A stretch of 12,381 nt of DNA from assembly GCA_002712335.1 (NCBI GenBank), contig PATI01000022.1:62316-74696 (forward strand), in the 5' to 3' direction. The translations under genes were made by a program, and so were the position numbers. Origin of the DNA: Rhodospirillaceae bacterium. GTDB lineage: Bacteria > Pseudomonadota > Alphaproteobacteria > MPNO01 > UBA2964. The notes below the pieces were generated by a model. The model was not told the DNA's origin, made no database searches, and worked only from the letters and a program-made list of their open reading frames with translations. Shown here piece by piece: positions 1-6,038 of the stretch; position 1 is the stretch's first letter, and each line of letters begins with the position of its first letter.

Positions 1-791
1 GTATTGCAGTTTGGATTGCGCCTAATCTTGAATTTTTTCCATTAAACGAACCTGTTCCAGGGTCAAGATATAGCCATACGCCTGAGGTTTCATCTTGGGC
101 TCAACGAGATTATGGTGCTCGAATTGGAGTATTTCGGATCATGGATGTTTTATCTCAACGAAACATTCGTGCCACTTGCACGCTTAATTCAGAAGTATGT
201 GACGCCTATCCAGAAATGATGGATGATGCTGTTGCCCTTGGATGGAATTTTATGGGGCATAATGAAAGCAACTCCAGGCCTTTTCATTCTACACCTTCTA
301 AAAATGATCATCAAATGATCAAGAAAGTCTTGTCCCGGATTGAACAATTTACAGGAAACCGCCCACGTGGCTGGCTAAGCTCCGGCCTGCAAGAGACATG
401 GGATACGCTAGATTACTTAGCCGAGGAAAACATCGACTATGTATGCGACTGGACCAACGATGATCAGCCATATTTCATGAAAATAGGAGATAAACAACTC
501 GTCTCTCTGCCATATTCAACAGAAATAAACGACCTTCCTCAATTTCGGGCTGGAAGATCCAACGAAGAATTTGAAAGAATGATCCGCACCCAATTTGATA
601 CCCTGTATGAAGAGGGAGAAGACTCGGCACGTGTCATGGCTATTTGTCTGCACCCATTCGTAATCGGTGTTTCTCATCGAATTGGCGTACTTAAGGCAGC
701 GCTTGACTACATACAAGGACATAATGACGTTTGGTTTGCTACGGCGGAGGAAATAGTAGATGCATGGCTGAAATCAGACGCAACATTCTAG
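1..791 (+). CDS. Polysaccharide deacetylase family protein, PuuE/allantoinase-like (5' partial)
   Basis: The reading frame is open from the first bases (frame begins at base 3), so the gene starts upstream; 262 codons are visible. The first ATG at 141 is internal, because the codons before it read IAVWIAPNLEFFPL, a typical N-terminal strand of this family. Further family-like stretches are LNSEVCDAYPE, GWNFMGHNESNSRPF, PRGWLSSGLQET and the late ICLHPFVIG. This is the NodB-type barrel found in PuuE allantoinases and related hydrolases that cleave C-N bonds in small molecules rather than chitin; members of this subgroup often lack the classical metal-binding His-His-Asp set. The fold assignment is firm; the substrate is unknown. 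The stop codon (789-791) overlaps the stop of the convergent downstream gene. Its neighbours handle small nitrogen or carbonyl compounds, which fits a small-molecule hydrolase better than a cell-wall enzyme. Confidence 0.85.
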   Translation, partial: IAVWIAPNLEFFPLNEPVPGSRYSHTPEVSSWAQRDYGARIGVFRIMDVLSQRNIRATCTLNSEVCDAYPEMMDDAVALGWNFMGHNESNSRPFHSTPSKNDHQMIKKVLSRIEQFTGNRPRGWLSSGLQETWDTLDYLAEENIDYVCDWTNDDQPYFMKIGDKQLVSLPYSTEINDLPQFRAGRSNEEFERMIRTQFDTLYEEGEDSARVMAICLHPFVIGVSHRIGVLKAALDYIQGHNDVWFATAEEIVDAWLKSDATF

Positions 792-1336
792 ACTTGGAAG
801 GGTTTGGACCCTTCAGGAACCTCAATATCAAAAATATTCAAGGTAATCGCGATAAGGTTGTAGTGACCAAGTAAACCAGCAAGATCGGTTACACCCTCCT
901 GGCCGTGCCGGTCTAAAACCTTTTTAAATGTCTTTTCCTTGATTTGTTTTGTTCCATATAGTTCCATGCAAAAATTATATATTTCTGCTTCATCTTCCTC
1001 TTCGAAGTCAGGCTTTATACCGTTGCGGATTGCTTCAATTATACCCTTGGAAACCCCCGCTTTAAGTGCCTCGGAATTATGGGCATACCATTCATACTGC
1101 GCTTTCCAATGATGAGCGGTGATTAAAATTGCTATTTCCCTCAACTTCCAAGGAATAGAGCATTCATATCTTACAAACTGTCCCAGCTTTTGTACTTTGT
1201 CAGCAAGTTCTGGGCTACTTAAAAGAGGTATAAAAGGTCCCCTGACACCACCACGGGGTCCCGAAGAAATTTGCGAATAAACTTTTTTCTGCTTTTGGTT
1301 CAGATGGTCTAGTGAAATTTCCGGAGCACGCGCCAT
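788..1336 (-). CDS. Carboxymuconolactone decarboxylase (CMD) family protein
   Basis: A 182-residue protein of the CMD/AhpD-like all-helical fold. The core is residues 32-106: RGPFIPLLSSPELADKVQ, then LREIAILITAHHWKAQYEWYAH (about 66-86) and LKAGVSKGIIEAIRNG. It has the Glu-x-x-x-His pattern (EWYAH, about 82-86) of gamma-carboxymuconolactone decarboxylase relatives but no CxxC, so AhpD-type peroxidase chemistry is unlikely. The ATG at 1336 is preceded by AAAGGG about 8 bases upstream. It is the last gene of the minus-strand operon, 16 bases after the molybdenum hydroxylase stop. A role on a ring-opened or lactone product of that hydroxylase is inference. Its TAG stop shares the CTAG at 788-791 with the stop of the convergent deacetylase. 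Confidence 0.88.
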   Translation of the reverse strand: MARAPEISLDHLNQKQKKVYSQISSGPRGGVRGPFIPLLSSPELADKVQKLGQFVRYECSIPWKLREIAILITAHHWKAQYEWYAHNSEALKAGVSKGIIEAIRNGIKPDFEEEDEAEIYNFCMELYGTKQIKEKTFKKVLDRHGQEGVTDLAGLLGHYNLIAITLNIFDIEVPEGSKPFQV

Positions 1337-1352
1337 AATCCAACCCTTTTGC

Positions 1353-3683
1353 TTATTGAACCAAAATCTTTGAAATCAGTTCTGATGGTGTCACAGGATA
1401 TCTGTTTAATCGAACATTAAAGGAAATTAATGCGTTCTCTATTGCAGAGAGAATAGCCGGTGCGGCTGTCATTACACCGCATTCACCAACACCTTTAACT
1501 CCTAGAGGGTTACGATCTGTTCCAGACTCATGATGAATTATTTCAAACTTGGGAACCTCTGTGGCCGTTGGGATGAGATATTCGGCTAAATTTGTCGATT
1601 GCGGCATTGCAGTATCATCATAAATCATATTCTCGAATAAAGCATGTCCGAGTCCAAGCGTTACACCACCCTGTACCTGACCATCGACTATAAAGGGATT
1701 AATAAGCTTTCCGCTATCATGAACAATTAAATAACGATTTATTTTTACGTAGCCGGTACCAATATCAACCTCTAGCTCTACACCGTGAGCGCCATTAGCA
1801 TAAACCACATTATCTGGCATAAAACTCGACTCTGCTTCGAGCCCTGGGCTGATTCCCTCCGGCAGAGCATAACCCGGCACACCGGCCACAGCGGCTGCAA
1901 TCTCGCGGAAGGTAACAGCTACTTCAGGGACCCCTTTTACGCTTACACGCCCATCTAAAAGTTCTAAATCTGCAGCCGAAGCTTCTAACAGGTGAGCTGC
2001 AATAGCCAGCACCTTTTCACGCACAGTTACCGCAGCCAAATGGATTGATGAGCCCGCACACACTGTCTGTCTACTAGCGAAACCACCAAAACCTTGCGTA
2101 ACACTCTGTGTGTCACCATGAACAACTATCACCTCACTTGGTTTTACGCCTAACTGGTCGGCAACAAGCTGGGACATAGCCGTCTGAAATCCCTGCCCCA
2201 TCGCGATTCCACCAGTATAAACAGAGACATTTCCAGAGGTTCCTATTCTTACAATGCCTGTTTCAAACGGTCCACGGCCGGTGGGTTTTACATAGTTAGC
2301 CATCCCAAAACCAAGATAACGACCCTCATTTAGAGCCTTCTGTTTTCGCGAAGAAAAATCAGAAAATTGCATCTCTTGAAGGAGATCTCTCTGACATTTC
2401 ATATAGTTTCCGCTGTCATAGACAATTTGCTGTCCCGCTTGCGTTTTCAGGGGATGAGCATAAGGCATGTCCTCTAATTGGATCATGTTCTTCTCGCGTA
2501 CGGTCGTCCTATCCAGACCAACCTCATCGGCCAAAAGGTCAACTAGTCTTTCCATTGTAAAACAACCTTGTGGATGGCCCGCGCCGCGCATCGAAGTTGA
2601 GGGCACCTTATTAGTATGGGCAGTAACAACATTAAGCTCATAGTTCGGTATAATATAGGGGCCGAGGATAGTCGTTGCCGCGCTAAATGGGATATTGAAC
2701 CCCCTCGCAGTATAGGCACCTTGATCGTGGTACATTTTACCACGAAGTCCCAGAATTTTCCCCTCATTATCTGCGGCCATTTCGACTTCCCAGATCTGAT
2801 CGCGTTCCTGAGTTGTAGTGACTAAATGCTCTCGACGATCCTCGACCCATTTTATCGGGCGGCCTAACAAAATTGCTGCTGCACTTATAATAGCATCTTC
2901 TGGGTAGAATAATAGTTTAGGTCCAAATCCGCCTCCTACATTGGGAACAATTACACGTACCTGCGACTCATCGAGTCCAAGCAAAAAGACGATGATACTA
3001 CGATGAGAATGCGGTGCTTGACAGGAACTCCACATTGTAAATGTTTTACGGACCTGATCATAACGAGCAATACTACCGCGACATTCCATTGAATTAGAGA
3101 CACCACGATGTTGATAAAATTCTGATGATACAATATGTGCAGCATCAAGAAAGGCCTGCCTCACATCACCATGTCCGAAAGTTAAATCATGCACGACGTT
3201 TCCTGAGTCTGTCTGGCGTAAATCAACGGGCGGTGCACCTGCTTGCGCTGAAGATCGTGGATCGGAAACAGTTGGCAGAGGCTCGTAGTCTACTTCAACG
3301 AGTAAGACAGCATCTTCAGCGATGTAGCGATTTTCAGCCAGTATTGCAACTACAGGTTCACCCACATAGCAAACCTCATCGCGAGCGAGAATGTAAGGGC
3401 CAACATCGACCCTTTCGCCAGGTGACGGAAAATTCTCTGGAACCCTCTCTTGCGATAACACTTTCAGCAAATCATCAATGACGTAAACAGCCTCAACTCC
3501 CTTAAGTTTCTTAGCTGCTGATACATCAATCGATTTAATTTTAGCATGTGCAAGCTGACTTCTTACAACCGCCAGATGCAACATCCCTTCAATCAGGATA
3601 TCGTCAACAAAAGTTGCCTCCCCCGCCAGCAAGTCATCATCTTCCAGACGCGTTATTTTTCTGCCGACGAATTTGTCGGACAT
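1353..3683 (-). CDS. Molybdenum hydroxylase large subunit (xanthine dehydrogenase/CoxL family)
   Basis: A 776-residue, full-length catalytic subunit of the xanthine dehydrogenase/aldehyde oxidase/CO dehydrogenase family, which binds Mo-pterin and hydroxylates carbon centres with water-derived oxygen. Residues 7-28 carry GRKITRLEDDDLL and the strand ending FVDDI. VGGGFGPK (249-256), SMRGAGH (364-370), MGQGFQ (495-500) and GVGECG with the expected catalytic Glu734 are the cofactor and active-site segments. The active-site loop lacks the Cys of true CO dehydrogenase (form I, CSFR) and resembles the form II RGAG type, with Met and His at its edges. The ATG at 3683 follows AAGGAG about 8 bases upstream. 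The gene lies 40 bases behind the nitrile hydratase-like alpha gene in the same operon. No 2Fe-2S small subunit or FAD medium subunit is in the window, so electron transfer partners must be encoded elsewhere. The substrate is unknown. Confidence 0.93.
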   Translation of the reverse strand: MSDKFVGRKITRLEDDDLLAGEATFVDDILIEGMLHLAVVRSQLAHAKIKSIDVSAAKKLKGVEAVYVIDDLLKVLSQERVPENFPSPGERVDVGPYILARDEVCYVGEPVVAILAENRYIAEDAVLLVEVDYEPLPTVSDPRSSAQAGAPPVDLRQTDSGNVVHDLTFGHGDVRQAFLDAAHIVSSEFYQHRGVSNSMECRGSIARYDQVRKTFTMWSSCQAPHSHRSIIVFLLGLDESQVRVIVPNVGGGFGPKLLFYPEDAIISAAAILLGRPIKWVEDRREHLVTTTQERDQIWEVEMAADNEGKILGLRGKMYHDQGAYTARGFNIPFSAATTILGPYIIPNYELNVVTAHTNKVPSTSMRGAGHPQGCFTMERLVDLLADEVGLDRTTVREKNMIQLEDMPYAHPLKTQAGQQIVYDSGNYMKCQRDLLQEMQFSDFSSRKQKALNEGRYLGFGMANYVKPTGRGPFETGIVRIGTSGNVSVYTGGIAMGQGFQTAMSQLVADQLGVKPSEVIVVHGDTQSVTQGFGGFASRQTVCAGSSIHLAAVTVREKVLAIAAHLLEASAADLELLDGRVSVKGVPEVAVTFREIAAAVAGVPGYALPEGISPGLEAESSFMPDNVVYANGAHGVELEVDIGTGYVKINRYLIVHDSGKLINPFIVDGQVQGGVTLGLGHALFENMIYDDTAMPQSTNLAEYLIPTATEVPKFEIIHHESGTDRNPLGVKGVGECGVMTAAPAILSAIENALISFNVRLNRYPVTPSELISKILVQ

Positions 3684-3723
3684 TAGACCTACTCCTTGCC
3701 TAGATTTCTTGCCTCAGAACCGT

Positions 3724-4374
3724 TCAAGAAGCTGAGGGGTTTGTAACCCCTACCATTGTGTCACGAGTCACAATTGACGCCAACTGTTCCTCGCTCCAGT
3801 CTTCTGTTCCATCCGGGCGTCTAGGGATAACAAGATATCGTAAATCGGCCAAACTGTCGTGAACACGTACCGTCATATCCGCTGGTAAGACTGTACCAAA
3901 TTCTTCGAGAACCGCGCGGGGTTCAATTACAACACGGGAACGATAACTTTTACTGCGATACCAATCCGGCGGCATTCCGAGTACGGCACGTGGATAACAG
4001 GAACAAAGGGTACAGACCACAACGTTTTGAACATCTTCCGTATTCTCAACAACAGTCATTTTTGCTGCACCAGCATCAATTCCTAGTTCGGCTAGCGCCT
4101 TATTTCCATCATCAAGAAGCCGTTTTTTGTAGGTCGGGTCAGTCCAAGCCTTTGCAATCACTTTAGAGCCGTCGGAATTTTCAAGAGATTCAACTTTTTC
4201 TTGAGCAACTCTTAGCTCCTCCGGTGTCAAGTGATCCTTTTCCAACAATAACTCCCTGATAGCATAGGTCATAAGCTCGTAGTGGCTGGGCTCCGAATCT
4301 TCTATGTTGGGTTGAAATGTAAGATCGTGATCGTGATCGTGATCGTGATCATGTGTCCCGCGTTCATCAACCAT
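3724..4374 (-). CDS. Cobalt-type nitrile hydratase alpha / thiocyanate hydrolase gamma-like subunit
   Basis: A 216-residue catalytic subunit of the nitrile hydratase family. VCTLCSC (claw cysteines, residues 121-126; bases 3997-4014) is the metal-binding motif in which two cysteines are oxidised and backbone amides bind the metal. Thr between the first two cysteines is the cobalt-type signature (iron types have Ser). GMPPDWYRSKSYRSRVV and a C-terminal RPDGTEDWSEEQLA..VTRD stretch are family hallmarks. The start at 4374 is chosen because AGGAG lies about 7 bases upstream; the frame is open to an ATG at 4416, but that would overlap the preceding gene and lacks family-like sequence. The N terminus carries an alternating His-Asp tail. 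The enzyme would convert nitriles to amides, or thiocyanate to carbonyl sulfide and ammonia. The split beta genes upstream resemble the thiocyanate hydrolase layout, but the sequence alone does not settle the substrate. It is probably cytoplasmic. Confidence 0.93.
   Translation of the reverse strand: MVDERGTHDHDHDHDHDLTFQPNIEDSEPSHYELMTYAIRELLLEKDHLTPEELRVAQEKVESLENSDGSKVIAKAWTDPTYKKRLLDDGNKALAELGIDAGAAKMTVVENTEDVQNVVVCTLCSCYPRAVLGMPPDWYRSKSYRSRVVIEPRAVLEEFGTVLPADMTVRVHDSLADLRYLVIPRRPDGTEDWSEEQLASIVTRDTMVGVTNPSAS
3735..3751 (-). other. Perfect hairpin at 3' end of the nitrile hydratase-like alpha gene
   Basis: AGGGGTT and AACCCCT form a 7-bp GC-rich stem with a 3-base loop, in the last codons of the alpha subunit just before its stop. 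No run of U follows on the minus strand (CTTCTT comes nearest), so it is not a classical terminator. It could slow, process or protect the operon mRNA between the hydratase genes and the Mo hydroxylase gene; that role is inference. Confidence 0.4.
4323..4352. repeat. Hexanucleotide tandem repeat coding for a His-Asp tail
   Basis: Four exact GATCGT units plus a fifth variant GATCAT, read on the minus strand as alternating His and Asp codons near the N terminus of the alpha-like subunit. The unit is two codons, so gain or loss of units would change tail length without a frameshift. The tail may bind cobalt; that is inference. The repeat also places five GATC sites six bases apart. Confidence 0.9.
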
Positions 4375-4391
4375 ATTATGTCTCCTATTCC

Positions 4392-4682
4392 TTATACTTT
4401 TACTGGCAAAAGCCAATGCTCATAAATATCAACATCAACCGTATCTGCATCAGGACCAGAATAATTTTCCCAAACATCGGTTTGTTTAAAACGTACCCGA
4501 TAAAGTGTTTTTTTAGGTAATCCATCGAACCCATACGCCAACTCCTCAGGGTTTGGAAATTTACCGCAGACTCTTTCAATTTCTCCTACTTTACCACGAA
4601 TATAATAGGGTGTCCTGCGGTGGCCCGGTGGGTGTGTCGCAATAACCCTAACGCTGTCTCCAGGAACAAATATTTCGCTCAA
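4392..4682 (-). CDS. Nitrile hydratase beta C-terminal domain protein (SH3-like; thiocyanate hydrolase alpha-like)
   Basis: A 96-residue protein equivalent to the C-terminal SH3-like half of nitrile hydratase beta. It contains FVPGDSVRV (5-13), HPPGH (17-21), RTPYYIRGKVGEIERV (23-38), LYRVRF (60-65) and DTVDVDIYEHWLLP near the end, all matching the family pattern for that domain. The start is TTG at 4682, supported by GGAGG about 7 bases upstream; TTGA overlaps the stop of the preceding gene, suggesting translational coupling. In fused enzymes this domain supplies an arginine that contacts the oxidised claw cysteines; Arg23 or Arg29 are candidates (inference). As a separate protein it corresponds to the alpha subunit of thiocyanate hydrolase. 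The alpha-like catalytic gene starts 17 bases further on. Confidence 0.88.
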   Translation of the reverse strand: MSEIFVPGDSVRVIATHPPGHRRTPYYIRGKVGEIERVCGKFPNPEELAYGFDGLPKKTLYRVRFKQTDVWENYSGPDADTVDVDIYEHWLLPVKV

Positions 4683-5017
4683 TTTCGAACCTCCGCCATC
4701 CGCTCGCTTATTAACTTCATACGTTCATCGAGCTCTTTTTCAGTAAATAGACCTTTTTCTAATAATATCATTTTCATGGACTCCGTGGAACGTTCATAGT
4801 AGTCCAAATCACTATATAGAGGTTCACCCATCTGTTCCCGTGCACGCCGAGTTTCGTCGGTAACATAAACATGTCTACCAGCTGCCCCTAACGCGTTACT
4901 GATAGCGGTGGACAACCTTTCCCAAGGCTTCATTTCAGTGGCCTCAGGATCAATATTCCCAAAGTCTTTTCCTCCAATATCATGATAACCACGGAGTTGC
5001 TCTTCTTTATCTATCAT
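4679..5017 (-). CDS. Nitrile hydratase beta N-terminal domain protein (thiocyanate hydrolase beta-like)
   Basis: A 112-residue protein matching the N-terminal half of nitrile hydratase beta. It opens with GYHDIGG (about 10-16), the counterpart of the usual GIHDLGG start of beta chains. It then has MKPWERL, the helix DETRRAREQMGEPLY with the arginines expected to face the active site, and YYERSTESMKMILLEKGLFTEKELDER, matching the conserved YYE.W..ALE.LLVEKG segment. The start is taken at 5017 because GGAGA lies 8 bases upstream; an ATG at 5032 (117 residues) is in frame, but its own GGAG would then be coding. The HD-GG start argues for a true beta half rather than the homologous activator protein (P14K/P15K), though an activator role cannot be excluded. 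It is the first gene of the operon, and its TGA overlaps the TTG start of the next gene. Confidence 0.82.
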   Translation of the reverse strand: MIDKEEQLRGYHDIGGKDFGNIDPEATEMKPWERLSTAISNALGAAGRHVYVTDETRRAREQMGEPLYSDLDYYERSTESMKMILLEKGLFTEKELDERMKLISERMAEVRN

Positions 5018-5053
5018 AAATATATTCTCCATAATGAGATGTTCTATTTTCTC

Positions 5054-5059
5054 ATAATA
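5054..5059 (-). promoter_or_regulatory. Possible -10 element of the nitrile hydratase-like operon
   Basis: TATTAT on the minus strand lies 37 bases before the chosen start at 5017. No convincing -35 box sits at the right distance, although TTGACG occurs closer in. This is a weak call, resting mainly on position in the divergent intergenic region. Confidence 0.2.
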
Positions 5060-5086
5060 CGCTCAATCGTCAACAAAACTCGTCCT

Positions 5087-5115
5087 TTGACCTCGGAGCC
5101 AGAGACTTTTATATT
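5087..5115 (+). promoter_or_regulatory. Sigma-70-like promoter for the alpha/beta hydrolase and binding-protein pair
   Basis: TTGACC (5087-5092) and TATATT (5110-5115) are separated by exactly 17 bases, close to the consensus. Transcription would start near 5122, giving a leader of roughly 27 bases with AGGGG ahead of the ATG at 5149. It lies in the divergent region between the minus-strand hydratase operon and this plus-strand pair. Confidence 0.55.
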
Positions 5116-5148
5116 TCTCCTTCAATCAATTCGTCAGGGGATAATAAC

Positions 5149-6018
5149 ATGATTAGCGCCGTATTTCGCGATTATGATCAGAAAGCATTAGATTTAGAGT
5201 ATGACAACCGAGGACGCTTCCCGGATACTGCTGACTGTAAGGCGGCTCAGGTTGACGGATCCGATGAAGCAAAAAATACTTTTAACTGTCGGCTCGACAT
5301 CCGCTTCGGGCCCGATAAAACAGACTTACTAGATATTTACCTTGCTGAAGGCGACACTCCTAACCCCATTCACGTATTTTTTCATGGGGGATATTGGAAA
5401 TCTAACACGAAAAACGACTTCGGTTTTGTAGCAAAACCATTTGTTCCTCACGGAATTACAACGGTTGTAGTTGAATATCCACTAATTCCCGCAGTACGAA
5501 TGAATAAACTAATAGATCGTTGCAGAGCCGCCATGAATTGGGTTTGGCAGAACGCTGATAGTTTTGGTGGTAACAGAGATAAAATTACTATTTCAGGCCA
5601 CTCTGCCGGCGGCCACATTACCGCCATGATGTTGCAAACAGACTGGCCCACTTATTCCAATGAACTCCCAAAAAATCTTATTAAAGCGGGCTGCAGCATA
5701 AGCGGTGTCAGCGATTTAGAACCAGTCAGGCTGTCTTTCCAGAATGACGAACTACAATTTGACAAAAATGAGGCTGCCGCATTTAGCACACTTTACATGG
5801 AGCCTAGACACCCCGGGCCTCTTTTGGGAGTTGCTGGTGGTATAGAAGGTCCTGAATTCATTCGTCAAACCACTGAACTCATGGATGCCTGGGGTCAGAA
5901 AGGCATGGATACAAAATGTTGGATAATGGAAGGTAAACACCACTTTACAACGATCAATCAATATCTAGACGCCGAAAGCGATTTATCTCGGAAGGTCAGG
6001 GATTTAACTAATATATAA
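5149..6018 (+). CDS. Alpha/beta hydrolase, arylformamidase (kynurenine formamidase)-like
   Basis: A 289-residue serine hydrolase. LDLEYDNRGRFPD (14-26) resembles the N-terminal signature of bacterial and animal arylformamidase-like proteins. HGGYW (79-83) forms the oxyanion-hole loop, and GHSAGG (150-155) carries nucleophile Ser152. GKHHF gives the expected histidine (264 or 265). The acidic triad member is less clear; Glu233 or Glu236 in GIEGPEF occupies the region where relatives carry an acid. The family hydrolyses N-formyl amides or small esters. No kynureninase or tryptophan dioxygenase gene lies nearby, so kynurenine is not the implied substrate. AGGGG is about 9 bases before the ATG. 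It forms a pair with the binding-protein gene that starts 20 bases after its stop. It has no signal peptide and is probably cytoplasmic. Confidence 0.87.
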   Translation: MISAVFRDYDQKALDLEYDNRGRFPDTADCKAAQVDGSDEAKNTFNCRLDIRFGPDKTDLLDIYLAEGDTPNPIHVFFHGGYWKSNTKNDFGFVAKPFVPHGITTVVVEYPLIPAVRMNKLIDRCRAAMNWVWQNADSFGGNRDKITISGHSAGGHITAMMLQTDWPTYSNELPKNLIKAGCSISGVSDLEPVRLSFQNDELQFDKNEAAAFSTLYMEPRHPGPLLGVAGGIEGPEFIRQTTELMDAWGQKGMDTKCWIMEGKHHFTTINQYLDAESDLSRKVRDLTNI

Positions 6019-6038
6019 ATCAAAGGTAAATAGTTAAC

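Noticed and set aside
788..1336. AhpD-type peroxidase
   Set aside because: The protein lacks the CxxC pair needed for that activity.
3125..3481. 118-codon plus-strand open frame opposite the Mo hydroxylase gene
   Set aside because: It is the antisense of a well-supported coding region and its product resembles nothing known.
1353..3683. True carbon monoxide dehydrogenase large subunit
   Set aside because: The diagnostic Cys-containing loop is absent, and neither small nor medium subunit genes are adjacent.
4323..4352. Tandem GATCGT repeat as a CRISPR, iteron or methylation-control site
   Set aside because: The units are contiguous six-base codon pairs inside a gene with no spacers; the His-Asp tail explains them.
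4375..4416. Longer form of the alpha-like subunit starting at the ATG at 4416
   Set aside because: It overlaps the beta-C gene by 25 bases and adds residues without family character; the ATG at 4374 has a good AGGAG site.
5149..6018. Kynurenine formamidase of a tryptophan breakdown operon
   Set aside because: Family similarity is clear, but no kynureninase or tryptophan dioxygenase gene is near, so only the broader family name is supported.
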